The position numbers and the translations under genes are program-made. Source: Paracoccus sp. (in: a-proteobacteria) (GTDB lineage: Bacteria; Pseudomonadota; Alphaproteobacteria; Rhodobacterales; Rhodobacteraceae). Taken from it: a stretch of 64,000 nt of DNA. A model generated the notes under the pieces. That model had not been told where the DNA came from and did no database searches. It saw only the letters and a list, made by a program, of their open reading frames with translations. Position 1 is the first letter of the stretch; each line of letters opens with the position of its first letter. The DNA is taken from positions 1 through 64,000 of the forward strand of contig NZ_JAUNTJ010000019.1 of assembly GCF_030538755.1 (NCBI RefSeq). Direction: 5' to 3'. Shown piece by piece: positions 33,491 to 43,417 of the stretch.

Positions 33491-35772
33491 CCCATCTGAT
33501 GCTGCCCGGACTTGAAGCGCCGGGCGAAATTCGCGTCGATCGCTGGGGTGTGCCGCATATCCGTGCCGCCAGCCTGCACGATGCGTTCTTTCTGCAAGGG
33601 TTCAACGCCGGGCGTGACCGGCTGTGGCAGGTCGATCTGTGGCGCAAGCGCGGGCTTGGGCTTTTGGCGGGCGATTTCGGCCCCGGTTATCTGGCACAGG
33701 ATCGGGCCGCGCGCCTGTTTCTTTACCGTGGTGATATGGACGAGGAATGGCGTCATTACGGCCCGGACGCCAAAGAAATCTGCACCGCTTTTGCCGCTGG
33801 TCTCAACGCCGCTGTCGATGCGGTGCTGGCGGGCGATCTGCCGCTGCCGCCCGAGTTTGCGCGCTTTGGCACCCGGCCCGCGCATTGGCAGCCCCAGGAT
33901 GTCGTGCGCATCCGCATTCACGCCCTGTCGCGCAATGCCTTGTCCGAATGGGCGCGGTGGCAGATGGTTCGGGCGATGGGGCCAGAGGACGGCGCCGCCG
34001 CCGATCAGTTGCGCACCCCGCTGGACCCGCCGCTTGCGCCTGCGGACTGGGGGCCGATGGCTGATGCCGATCTGCCCGATGCGGCGATGGATGTGTATCG
34101 CCTTGCCATGGCTCCGGTCAGTTTTGCGCGTGAACGGCTGGCTGCAACGCTGGATCAGGCCGAAGAATGGGCGCGCACCGAACAAGGCCGGGTTGTCCGC
34201 ACATCGCCGGTCGAGGGCTCGAACAACTGGGCCGTCGCAGCCACGCATACGGCGACGGGCCGACCGCTGATGGCCTCGGACCCGCATCGGGCGCTGTCCA
34301 CGCCCTCGCTGCGCTATCTTGTGCATCTCGAGGCACCGGGCCTGTCACTGATTGGCGCGGGCGAGCCTTCCTCGCCCGGTATCATGGCCGGGCATAACGG
34401 ACATGCCGCGTTTTCGCTGACGATCTTTCCTGCCGATCAAGAGGATCTGCTGGTGCTGAACCTCGATGGCGATGGCTGGTGCCATGATGGCGGCACCCAG
34501 GCCTTTCGCCATATTGATGAAACGATCCCCGTGCGCGGCTATGCCGATCAGCCGGTCCGCCTGCGTTTCGCGGGCAAAGCGCCGGTGCTGTGGGTCGATG
34601 ACCGCCATGCGCTGGCGATCCGCACGGTGGCGACCGATGCCGGAACCGCGCCCTATATGGCCTGCCTTGCGGCGATGCGCGCGCGGACGCCCGATGCCTT
34701 TCGTGATGCGCTGCGTGGCTGGGGCAGCCCGACGGTGAACCAGATCTATACCGATGTGAATGGCGCGCTGCTGTGGCAGGCAGCGGGCTTTGTGCCGCAA
34801 AGGCGGGCTGGGTGTGGCGTGGTGCCGGCACCGGGCGATGGGTCTTGCGACTGGACCGGCTTCATGACGGCGGCCGATCTGCCGGGACATGACGACCCGG
34901 CCTGTGGTTTCGTGCTGTCCGCGAATGAGATGAACGTGCCGCATGGGTGGGACCACGCCATCCGCCCGATCAGCCATGAATGGCACCATGGCACGCGGGC
35001 GGCGCGTATCGCGCAGGTGCTGGCTGACGCACCGACCGATGTTGCCGGGTCTGTCGCGCTTCAGGCGGATGTGTTCAGCGATCTGGCGCTGCGGCTTTGC
35101 GCCTGCCTGCCCGATGAAGGCGGGGCGGCACGCCTTTTGCGCAACTGGGACGGGCGGCAAACGGCTGATAGTGGCGCGGCGCTGCTGTATGGGATCTGGA
35201 CGGCGCAGCATCTGGACCCGTCGCTGATCGCGCGGCTGCCCATGGCCGCGCAGAACGTGATCGAGCGGCCCGATGTTGGCGTCCTCGTCGAACTGTTCGA
35301 GGGGAGCCGCCCCGATCTGGCCCGTGTGCTGGGTCTGGACCGTGCGGCGCGGGCGGCGCTGTTGTCGGAAACGCTGCTGGCTGCCTGGGACCAGTGCCGG
35401 CGCGATCATGGCGATGACCCGGATCGCTGGAACTGGGGCGATCTGCATGCCGCGCTGTTCCGCGCGGCCTCTGGCGATCAGGCGGCAGGGCCTTTGCCGG
35501 TCGGCGGGGGGCGGGCGACCGTGATGCTGTCTTCATATGAGGCGGGCGGGTTTCAGCCCGCAAACGGTGCCTCGGTGCGGATGGTGGTGGATGTGGGGGG
35601 CTGGGACAACAGCCGCTGGATCAATGCGCCCGGCCAGTCAGGCGATCTGGCCGGGCCACATGGCGGCGATCTGGCCCCGATCTGGGCGGCAGGGGGCACG
35701 GTGCCGATGTTGTTTTCGGCCGGTGCGGTGGATATGGCGACCGAGGCGCTGTGGCACCTTACCCCTCGGTGA
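33487..35772 (+). CDS. Penicillin acylase family amidohydrolase (Ntn hydrolase)
   Basis: A 761-residue member of the penicillin amidase S45 family. After APGEIRVDRWGVPHIRAASL and GFNAGRDRLWQVDLWRKRGL, the chain is expected to self-cleave at EG-SNNWAV, exposing Ser245 as the N-terminal nucleophile. DPHRALSTPSLRYLVHL and HNGHAAFSLTIF follow as usual. No clear signal peptide is present, unlike periplasmic acylases, so the enzyme may be cytoplasmic. ATGA overlap with the IclR gene shows co-expression. It should hydrolyse an N-acyl amide; acyl-homoserine lactones, beta-lactam side chains and N-acyl peptides are all family substrates. The peptide importer and M20 enzymes opposite favour N-acylated peptides or amino acids. 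Confidence 0.88.
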   Translation: MTHLMLPGLEAPGEIRVDRWGVPHIRAASLHDAFFLQGFNAGRDRLWQVDLWRKRGLGLLAGDFGPGYLAQDRAARLFLYRGDMDEEWRHYGPDAKEICTAFAAGLNAAVDAVLAGDLPLPPEFARFGTRPAHWQPQDVVRIRIHALSRNALSEWARWQMVRAMGPEDGAAADQLRTPLDPPLAPADWGPMADADLPDAAMDVYRLAMAPVSFARERLAATLDQAEEWARTEQGRVVRTSPVEGSNNWAVAATHTATGRPLMASDPHRALSTPSLRYLVHLEAPGLSLIGAGEPSSPGIMAGHNGHAAFSLTIFPADQEDLLVLNLDGDGWCHDGGTQAFRHIDETIPVRGYADQPVRLRFAGKAPVLWVDDRHALAIRTVATDAGTAPYMACLAAMRARTPDAFRDALRGWGSPTVNQIYTDVNGALLWQAAGFVPQRRAGCGVVPAPGDGSCDWTGFMTAADLPGHDDPACGFVLSANEMNVPHGWDHAIRPISHEWHHGTRAARIAQVLADAPTDVAGSVALQADVFSDLALRLCACLPDEGGAARLLRNWDGRQTADSGAALLYGIWTAQHLDPSLIARLPMAAQNVIERPDVGVLVELFEGSRPDLARVLGLDRAARAALLSETLLAAWDQCRRDHGDDPDRWNWGDLHAALFRAASGDQAAGPLPVGGGRATVMLSSYEAGGFQPANGASVRMVVDVGGWDNSRWINAPGQSGDLAGPHGGDLAPIWAAGGTVPMLFSAGAVDMATEALWHLTPR

Positions 35773-35930
35773 TGCCCGCATCCAAAGGCGGCAGCCCTTG
35801 TCTGGTCTGGCCGGGGTGCCCGGCAGGCACTGTATCGGCGATGGTCGGTGAAGCGAGGGCCATATCGGCGGGTTCGGTGATCGGGCGTGCGGCCTTTGGT
35901 GCCGGCCGTGGCCGCCGCCGGAAAAGCAAG

Positions 35931-35960
35931 GAACCGCCGTCATCAGCGGCGGTTCTTTTT
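35931..35960 (+). terminator. Rho-independent terminator after the acylase gene
   Basis: GAACCGCCG (35931-35939) pairs with CGGCGGTTC (35947-35955) across a 7-nt loop and is followed by TTTTT. It ends the rightward IclR-acylase unit 159 bp after the stop and lies 24 bp from the convergent scoB stop. Confidence 0.85.
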
Positions 35961-35983
35961 GTTCGGTCAGCCTTATGGGGCCG

Positions 35984-36610
35984 TCAGACGATGGTCGCCT
36001 CGGTCGAGGCGCGGATGTCTTGTTCGGTGACGCCATCGGCAAGTTCGACGATGCGCAGGCCGCCTTCGACGACATCCAGCACACCAAGGTTGGTGATGAT
36101 GCGGTCCACCACGGCCTTGCCGGTCAGCGGCAGGGTGCATTCCTTCAGCACCTTGGATTCGCCGGCCTTGTTGGTGTGGTCCATCACCACCACCACGCGC
36201 TTGACGCCGGCGACCAGATCCATGGCGCCGCCCATGCCCTTGACCAGCTTGCCGGGGATCATCCAGTTCGCCAGATCGCCGTTTTCGCTGACCTCCATCG
36301 CGCCCAGGATGGCCATGGCGATCTTGCCGCCGCGGATCATCGCAAAGGACTGCGCGCTGTCGAAATAGGCCGAATGCGGCAGTTCGGTGATGGTCTGCTT
36401 GCCCGCGTTAATCAGGTCGGGGTCCACCTTGTCTTCGGTCGGGAAGGGGCCGATGCCCAGCATCCCGTTTTCTGATTGCAGCGTGACATGCACGCCCTCG
36501 GGGATGAAGTTGGCGACCAGCGTCGGAATCCCGATGCCAAGGTTCACATACATCCCGTCTTGCAGTTCCTGCGCCGCCCGCGCGGCCATCTGGTCACGAT
36601 CCCAAGCCAT
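35984..36610 (-). CDS. scoB: 3-oxoacid CoA-transferase subunit B
   Basis: A 208-residue beta subunit of a two-part CoA-transferase. [19 protein letters not shown] near residue 20 and [13 protein letters not shown] near residue 45, with the catalytic Glu in SENG, are diagnostic. The ATG at 36610 lies 4 bp after the scoA stop. The length fits succinyl-CoA:acetoacetate transferase (ScoB/AtoA). It would activate acetoacetate for use of ketone bodies or polyhydroxybutyrate; a beta-ketoadipate role (PcaJ) is a less likely alternative. Confidence 0.9.
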   Translation of the reverse strand: MAWDRDQMAARAAQELQDGMYVNLGIGIPTLVANFIPEGVHVTLQSENGMLGIGPFPTEDKVDPDLINAGKQTITELPHSAYFDSAQSFAMIRGGKIAMAILGAMEVSENGDLANWMIPGKLVKGMGGAMDLVAGVKRVVVVMDHTNKAGESKVLKECTLPLTGKAVVDRIITNLGVLDVVEGGLRIVELADGVTEQDIRASTEATIV

Positions 36611-36614
36611 TCGC

Positions 36615-37310
36615 TTATCCCTTCCGAACGGTGCGCTGTTCGATGCGCTTTTCATGCTCGCCTTGAATCAGGCGGTGGACATAGATGCCGGGCAGGTGAA
36701 TGTGATCGGGGTCCAGACTGCCGGTCGGGACGATTTCCTCGACCTCGGCCACGCAGATGCGACCACAGGTGGCGGCGGGCACGTTAAAGTTGCGCGCCGT
36801 CTTGCGGAAGATCAGGTTGCCGGTTTCATCGGCCTTCCACGCCTTGACGATGGCCAGGTCGGTGACGATGCCGCGTTCAAGGATATAGGTTTCGCCGTCG
36901 AAATCCTTGTGATCCTTGCCCTCGGCGATGACGGTGCCGACGCCGGTTTTCGTATAGAAACCGGGGATGCCCGCCCCGCCCGCGCGCATCCGTTCGGCCA
37001 GAGTGCCCTGCGGGTTGAATTCCAGCTCCAGTTCGCCGGACAGATACTGGCGCATGAATTCCGCGTTTTCGCCGACATAGGACGACTGCATCTTGCTGAT
37101 CTGCTTGCTGTCCAGCAGGATGCCAAGGCCGAACCCGTCCACGCCGCAGTTGTTGCTGGCGATGGTCAGGTTTTTCGTGCCCGCCTTGTGAATGGCCGCG
37201 ATCAGCAGTTCGGGGATGCCGCACAGGCCAAACCCCCCCGCCGCGATCGTCATCCCGTCTTGCAGGATACCGGCCAATGCCTCATCGGCATTCGCATAAA
37301 CCTTTTTCAT
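36615..37310 (-). CDS. scoA: 3-oxoacid CoA-transferase subunit A
   Basis: A 231-residue alpha subunit. It starts [19 protein letters not shown] with the CoA-binding [16 protein letters not shown] near residue 25 and [15 protein letters not shown] near residue 55. The ATG at 37310 was chosen on family length; the longer open frame upstream is not protein-like. With scoB it forms the alpha2-beta2 enzyme that moves CoA from succinyl-CoA to acetoacetate. The gene pair stands alone between the acylase and ggt transcription units. Confidence 0.9.
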   Translation of the reverse strand: MKKVYANADEALAGILQDGMTIAAGGFGLCGIPELLIAAIHKAGTKNLTIASNNCGVDGFGLGILLDSKQISKMQSSYVGENAEFMRQYLSGELELEFNPQGTLAERMRAGGAGIPGFYTKTGVGTVIAEGKDHKDFDGETYILERGIVTDLAIVKAWKADETGNLIFRKTARNFNVPAATCGRICVAEVEEIVPTGSLDPDHIHLPGIYVHRLIQGEHEKRIEQRTVRKG

Positions 37311-37366
37311 CTGGCTCCCCTTATTCCCTTTGGCGACTGTTTTGGCGCGGGCAGGGGGCCAAGTCA

Positions 37367-37392
37367 ATCGGCCGGGCAGGTGTCCGGCCGAT
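37367..37392 (-). terminator. Hairpin after ggt
   Basis: ATCGGCCGG (37367-37375) and CCGGCCGAT (37384-37392) form a perfect 9-bp stem with an 8-nt loop, 8 bp past the ggt stop and before scoA. No T-run follows, so it may only attenuate read-through into scoAB. Confidence 0.5.
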
Positions 37393-37400
37393 CCGGGGCC

Positions 37401-39140
37401 TTAATAACCGACCGTGGCAGCCCCCGCCCGGCGCGGATCGGATGCGCCCAGCAGATAGCCGCTTGCGGGGTCGCGCATCACCGACTGGGTGGAACCCATG
37501 ACCTCTTGCAGGGATACGTTATGGCCTTTGCCTTGCAGCAGGCGGATGGTGTCGATGCCGATGCCTTCTTCGATGCGCAGTTCGTCGGGCAGCCATTGGT
37601 GATGGATGCGCGGGGCGGCGCTGGCCTCGGCCACGTTCATATCGTGGTCGATCATGTTCATCAGCACCTGCAAGACCGTGGTGATGATCCGCGCCCCGCC
37701 GGGCGAGCCGGTCGCCAGCCAGATCTCACCATCCTTTTTGACCAGAGTCGGTGTCATCGAGGACAGCGGCCGCTTGCCCGGTTCGACCGCATTGGCATCG
37801 CCGCCGATCAGACCATAGGCATTCGGCACCCCCGGCTTGGCCGAGAAATCGTCCATTTCGTTGTTCATCAGAATGCCGGTGCCATCCGCCACCAGACCCG
37901 AGCCATAGGAAAAGTTGATCGTATAGGTGTTAGAGACCGCATTCCCATGCCGGTCGATGATCGAATAATGCGTGGTCTGATCCGATTCATACGGGGCCAG
38001 GTCCGCCGGTGCGATCTGTTCGGATGGCGTGGCGAATGCCTGCCGGATCTTGCTGCGCATATCGGCGGCATAATCCTTGGAGATCAGCTCGGCCACCGGC
38101 ACATCGACGAAATCGGGATCGCCCAGATATTCCGAGCGGTCGGCATAGGCCAGCTTCATCGCCTCGGCCATCAGGTGAAGCGTTTCGGCTGAACCCGCGC
38201 CCAATGCGCCGATGGGATAGCCCTCAAGCGCATTCAGGATCTGGATCAGATGCACCCCGCCCGATGAGGGCGGCGGCATCGAGACGATCTCGTAGCCGCG
38301 ATATTCGCCCGTCACCGGCTCGCGCTTGATGGCGCGGTAATTCGCCATGTCATCGGCGGTGATCTGCCCGCCCGCGGCCTGCACCGCATCCGCGATGCGC
38401 TGCGCGACCTCGCCGCGATAGAAACCGTCGGGGCCTTCATCGGCGATGGTTTGCAGCGTGCGCGCCAGATCGGCCTGCACCAGAGTATCGCCGGGGCGGT
38501 AAAAGCTGCCGTCCTCCTTATAGAAAATCGCCGCCGCCGACGGGTATCGGGTCAGCCGTTCGTGCATCGCCTCAAGGCTGTCGGCAAGGTCGGGGGTGAC
38601 GGTGATCCCGTCTTCGGCCAGTCGGATCGCGGGGGCGATCACCTCGGCCCAGGGCATGGTGCCGAATTCGTCCAGCACCATCTTCATCCCCGCGACCGTG
38701 CCCGGCACGCCAGCGGCTGCGCCGGTATAGCGCGACAGATCCGCATCGGCATTGCCCCCGGCATCCAGAAACATATCGCGCGTCGCCCCGGCAGGTGCCA
38801 TTTCGCGATAGTCGATGGCATGGGTCTGACCGCTTTCGGCGTCATGAAACAGCATGAAGCCGCCGCCGCCGATATTGCCTGCGCGCGGCAGAGTCACGGC
38901 CAGCGCAAAGGCAACCGCTACGCCCGCATCCGCTGCATTACCGCCTTTGGCCAGAATCTCGCGCCCGATTTCGGCCGCGACCCGTTCCTGCGCCGAAACC
39001 ATGCCGTTTTCCGCCCAGACCGGATGAATCCGGTCCATGCCGGAATAGATCGCCGCCTCTTGCGCGAAAGCCGCTGTGCCAGCCAGTGCCGCCGCCAGAC
39101 CCCAGGCGCCAAGCCGCGCGGCCAAATGTTTGCCTGCCAT
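37401..39140 (-). CDS. ggt: Gamma-glutamyltransferase (glutathione hydrolase)
   Basis: A 579-residue periplasmic Ntn hydrolase. The signal peptide is LGAWGLAAALAGTAAFAQ. The precursor should self-cleave before Thr390 in QTTHYSIIDRHGNAVSN, close to Thr391 of the E. coli enzyme as I recall it, giving large and small subunits. GGGFMLFHDAESG, YREMAPAGATRDMF and PPPSSGGVHLIQILNALEG are further conserved parts. It splits glutathione and gamma-glutamyl amides. It is a single-gene unit between the peroxidase gene and scoAB. Confidence 0.93.
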   Translation of the reverse strand: MAGKHLAARLGAWGLAAALAGTAAFAQEAAIYSGMDRIHPVWAENGMVSAQERVAAEIGREILAKGGNAADAGVAVAFALAVTLPRAGNIGGGGFMLFHDAESGQTHAIDYREMAPAGATRDMFLDAGGNADADLSRYTGAAAGVPGTVAGMKMVLDEFGTMPWAEVIAPAIRLAEDGITVTPDLADSLEAMHERLTRYPSAAAIFYKEDGSFYRPGDTLVQADLARTLQTIADEGPDGFYRGEVAQRIADAVQAAGGQITADDMANYRAIKREPVTGEYRGYEIVSMPPPSSGGVHLIQILNALEGYPIGALGAGSAETLHLMAEAMKLAYADRSEYLGDPDFVDVPVAELISKDYAADMRSKIRQAFATPSEQIAPADLAPYESDQTTHYSIIDRHGNAVSNTYTINFSYGSGLVADGTGILMNNEMDDFSAKPGVPNAYGLIGGDANAVEPGKRPLSSMTPTLVKKDGEIWLATGSPGGARIITTVLQVLMNMIDHDMNVAEASAAPRIHHQWLPDELRIEEGIGIDTIRLLQGKGHNVSLQEVMGSTQSVMRDPASGYLLGASDPRRAGAATVGY

Positions 39141-39255
39141 CCCTTATCCCTCCGTTGTTATCAACCAAGGGTAGCACAGGGGGCGCCGGATTGGGAACCA
39201 CGCCGGATCATGTGAACAAAGGCGCGAGCTGCCCCGCGCCCTGTTCATCCCCGGC

Positions 39256-40350
39256 TTATTGCTGCGGCAGCATCGGTTCGGGGTTGGGCGTGTCGGCGGT
39301 CCGTTCCGGCAGGATCGGCAGCGTCACCTCGGGCCGTTCGCCGGTCAGCGTGTGCAGGAAGGCCACGATGTCATCCGCCTGTTCCGGCGTCATTTCCGTG
39401 CCAAGCTGCGAGGTGGACATGATCTTGACCGCCTGTTGCAGATCCCAGACCTTGCCCGAATGGAAATAGGGCGCGGTCAGCGCGATGTTGCGCAAGGGTG
39501 CGGCGCGGAACACATATTCGTCGCTGGCGGTGTTGGTCACGTTAAAGCGGCCCGGATCGTTTTCGGGCAGAATCTCGGCCCCCGGATTTTCCAGCACGCC
39601 AAACGGGAAATAATCCTGCCCGCCCACGTTGATGCCGCTGTGGCAGGTGACGCAGCCGGTTTCGACAAAGGCTTGCAGCCCGCGTTTCTGCTGTTCGTCC
39701 ATGGCGCTGTCGTCGCCGGCCATGAAACGGTCCAGCGCCGAATTGGGCGTAATCATCGTCGCTTCGAACTGCTCGATCGCATGGGCGAAGTTGTCAAAGT
39801 TGATCGGGTCGTCCTGATCGGGAAAGGCGGTGGCGAAGGCCTCGACATAGCCCGGCATGGATTTCAGCGTGGCAACGACGACATCCGGGGTGTTGTGCAT
39901 TTCCACGCTGGCCTGAACCGGACCTTTGGCCTGTTCGGCCAGATCGGGGGCGCGACCATCCCAGAACTGCGCGATGTTGAACACGGCGTTGAACACGGTC
40001 GGCGCATTGCGCGGGCCTTTCTGCCAGCCGTGACCGATGGACACCTCCTGGTCGTCGGTGCCGCCCAGACCCAGCTGGTGGCAGGTCTGGCAGGAAATCA
40101 ACTGCGAAGACGACATGCGCGGATCGAAATACAGCATCTTGCCCAACTGGATTTTTTCCTCGACCAGCGGGTGGCCTTGGGGCGCCTCATCCGAGATGCG
40201 CAGCGGCTGCGGTTCCTGCGGGATGGGGTCGAAATTGGCGATGGCCAGATCGCGCAGCGCGGCGTCATCCATCGCCGCCTCTTGCGCAAAGGCAGGCATG
40301 GCCAGTGCGATTACGGTGCCGGTCAGCAGCATGGCTCTGAGGTTTGTCAT
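39256..40350 (-). CDS. Di-heme cytochrome c peroxidase
   Basis: A 364-residue periplasmic protein with signal peptide LLTGTVIALAMPAFAQ and two c-type heme sites, CQTCH at residues 87-91 and CVTCH at 233-237. The surrounding RNAPTVFNAVFNIAQFWDGR and PLRNIALTAPYFHSGKVWDL are typical of bacterial cytochrome c peroxidases and the MauG superfamily. It reduces hydrogen peroxide with electrons from cytochrome c. It diverges from the agmatinase gene; an Fnr-like site lies in the shared gap. Length and motifs favour the peroxidase over a MauG-type cofactor enzyme. Confidence 0.88.
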   Translation of the reverse strand: MTNLRAMLLTGTVIALAMPAFAQEAAMDDAALRDLAIANFDPIPQEPQPLRISDEAPQGHPLVEEKIQLGKMLYFDPRMSSSQLISCQTCHQLGLGGTDDQEVSIGHGWQKGPRNAPTVFNAVFNIAQFWDGRAPDLAEQAKGPVQASVEMHNTPDVVVATLKSMPGYVEAFATAFPDQDDPINFDNFAHAIEQFEATMITPNSALDRFMAGDDSAMDEQQKRGLQAFVETGCVTCHSGINVGGQDYFPFGVLENPGAEILPENDPGRFNVTNTASDEYVFRAAPLRNIALTAPYFHSGKVWDLQQAVKIMSTSQLGTEMTPEQADDIVAFLHTLTGERPEVTLPILPERTADTPNPEPMLPQQ

Positions 40351-40455
40351 GGCTGTCTCCTGTCAGACTGGGGTATGCCCGGTTATCGCTGCGGTTCGCA
40401 TGATGACCGGACGGCTCATACCGACCATGATAAAAGGCGATTCTGACACACACCT

Positions 40456-40469
40456 TAAGCTGGATCAAA
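40456..40469. promoter_or_regulatory. Possible Fnr/Crp-type site
   Basis: TTAAG-CTGG-ATCAA matches the Fnr consensus TTGAT-N4-ATCAA at 8 of 10 fixed bases, with one perfect half. It lies about 110 bp upstream of the cytochrome c peroxidase start and almost abuts the agmatinase ATG. Fnr control of such peroxidases is known in Paracoccus; the site itself is only a candidate. Confidence 0.3.
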
Positions 40470-40470
40470 A

Positions 40471-41430
40471 ATGGCCCTGGAAGACGCGAAAAATCAGACC
40501 GACCACGCCTTTACCCGGCAAAACCTGCGTGGCCTCAGCTTCGAGAACGCTTTCGCCGGGGCCACCAGCTTTTTGCGCAGGCGTTACAGCAAGGATCTGA
40601 ACGGGGTTGATGTCGCCGTGACCGGCATTCCCTTCGATCAGGCGGTCACGCACCGGCCCGGCACCCGCTTTGGCCCCCGCGCCATCCGCGAGGCATCGAC
40701 GCTGCAACCCTATGACCCGCCCTACGGCTGGGGCTTCGATCCGCTGTCGGTGCAGACGGTGGTGGATTACGGCGACATGGCCTTTGACTATGCCGATACG
40801 CGCGGCGTGCCGGGGCGGATCACCGATCATATCGCCGGCATTCTGGCGGCGGGCGCGGTGCCGGTTACGCTGGGGGGCGATCACTCGATCACGCTGCCGG
40901 TCCTGCGCGCGGTGGCGGCCAGCCACGGCCCGGTGGCGCTGATCCAGTTCGACGCCCATTCCGATTCGTGGCCCGACGACGACCCCGACCGCATCGACCA
41001 CGGCACATTCCTGTATAAAGCGATCCGCCAGGGCATCGTGGACCCGGCGGCATCGGTCAGCATCGGCATCCGCACCGACAACCCCGACACGATGGGGGTA
41101 ACGATTCTCGATGCCCCCTTCGTCCATACGCAGGGCGTGCCCGCCACGCTGGACGCCATCCGCAAGATCATCGGCACCCGCCCGGCCTATATCACCTTCG
41201 ACATCGACGCGCTGGACCCGGCCTTTGCCCCCGGCACCGGAACCCCGGTCTGGGGCGGGCTGGCCTCGTGGCAGGCAGCGGCGATCCTGCGCGGACTGGC
41301 GGGCATCACCCTGCTGGGCGGCGATGTGGTCGAGGTCTCGCCCCCCTATGACACCACCGGCGCAACCGCGATTGCAGGCGCGCATGTGGCGATGGAACTG
41401 ATCGCGCTGGCAGGCTGGCACAAACGCTAA
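40471..41430 (+). CDS. speB: Agmatinase / ureohydrolase
   Basis: A 319-residue arginase-fold enzyme. The two-manganese site is visible in VTLGGDHSITLP, LIQFDAHSDSWPDDD and TFDIDALDPAFAPGTGTPVW, the last being the agmatinase family signature. It converts agmatine to putrescine and urea; guanidinobutyrase or guanidinopropionase activity is the usual alternative for this subfamily. GTRFGPRAIREAS near residue 65 is also conserved. The gene stands alone, divergent from the peroxidase and convergent with the small ABM gene. Confidence 0.88.
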   Translation: MALEDAKNQTDHAFTRQNLRGLSFENAFAGATSFLRRRYSKDLNGVDVAVTGIPFDQAVTHRPGTRFGPRAIREASTLQPYDPPYGWGFDPLSVQTVVDYGDMAFDYADTRGVPGRITDHIAGILAAGAVPVTLGGDHSITLPVLRAVAASHGPVALIQFDAHSDSWPDDDPDRIDHGTFLYKAIRQGIVDPAASVSIGIRTDNPDTMGVTILDAPFVHTQGVPATLDAIRKIIGTRPAYITFDIDALDPAFAPGTGTPVWGGLASWQAAAILRGLAGITLLGGDVVEVSPPYDTTGATAIAGAHVAMELIALAGWHKR

Positions 41431-41439
41431 AGCCGCCGC

Positions 41440-41787
41440 TCAACCCGCGTGACAGCCGCGGCTGTCGCAAGGCGCCCCGGCCCGTTCGGTCATGCCGTAA
41501 TCCCGCAGCACCCCGGCCACCCGCAGGCGATAGCCGGCGAAAACATGGCTGCGCCCGGCGGCCTGAACCTTGCGATGCCGGGGCAGGTTGCGCCACGCGG
41601 CCACGGCACCCTCATCGCGCCAGAATGACAGCGACAGGATCTTGCCGGGGTTGCTCAGGCTCTGGAACCGCTCGATCGAGATAAACCCCTCGATCCCGTC
41701 CAGCAAAGGGCGCAGCCGGGCCGCATGATCCAGATATTCATCCTGCGCCCCCTCTGCCGCCTCGACCTCGAAAATAACCGCAATCAT
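41440..41787 (-). CDS. ABM-domain protein (monooxygenase-like fold)
   Basis: A 115-residue protein starting IAVIFEVEAAEGAQDEYLDH, with ALSFWRDEGAVAAWRN-like middle (LSFWRDEGAVAAWRNLPRH), the pattern of small antibiotic-biosynthesis-monooxygenase dimers. Many such proteins are stress or heme-related and are not linked to antibiotics. An odd C-terminal extension ends CDSRGCHAG. It lies between agmatinase and gdhA, with one copy of a dispersed repeat 16 bp upstream of its start. Function unknown. Confidence 0.75.
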   Translation of the reverse strand: MIAVIFEVEAAEGAQDEYLDHAARLRPLLDGIEGFISIERFQSLSNPGKILSLSFWRDEGAVAAWRNLPRHRKVQAAGRSHVFAGYRLRVAGVLRDYGMTERAGAPCDSRGCHAG

Positions 41788-41802
41788 CGGCGCAACGCCC
41801 CC

Positions 41803-41835
41803 GCTTCCTGTTTGCCCAAATACGCATCTTGGGGC
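41803..41835 (+). repeat. Dispersed intergenic repeat, copy A
   Basis: The 33-bp element begins GCTTCCTGTTTGCCCAAATA and ends CGCATCTTGGGGC. Near-identical copies lie at 47303-47337 (minus strand) and 60036-60068, with a weaker one at 60821-60845. CCCAA and TTGGG within it can pair over a 9-nt loop. This copy sits 16 bp upstream of the ABM gene start. Confidence 0.8.
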
Positions 41836-41887
41836 ACCCCGGCCGCCCCCCTGACAACCGCCGAACCCGAACGACCATCCCTATAAC

Positions 41888-41912
41888 AAAAAACCCGGCA
41901 AATGCCGGGTTT
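41888..41912 (-). terminator. Terminator after gdhA
   Basis: AAACCCGGC (41891-41899) and GCCGGGTTT (41904-41912) form a 9-bp stem with a 4-nt loop. On the minus strand the stem runs into six T, 27 bp after the gdhA stop. This is a strong intrinsic terminator for gdhA. Confidence 0.85.
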
Positions 41913-41938
41913 TCCGTTCGCCATGGCCGGGGCAGGCG

Positions 41939-43312
<1,374 letters not shown>

Positions 43313-43417
43313 TCAGCATTTCTTAAGACGATTGTGCGCGGATGTATAGCAGGCGGCGAATGCTGCCGGGCCTGCGCGCCTATTGACCGCCCGCGCCGGG
43401 CGGGGCAAACCCGCGTC

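Noticed and set aside
33487-35772. Beta-lactam resistance or a penicillin biosynthesis locus
   Set aside because: The acylase is coupled to an IclR regulator and peptide uptake genes; no beta-lactamase or biosynthetic enzyme is present.
41440-41787. Antibiotic biosynthesis role suggested by the ABM fold name
   Set aside because: No biosynthetic genes nearby; the fold is general and the name is historical.
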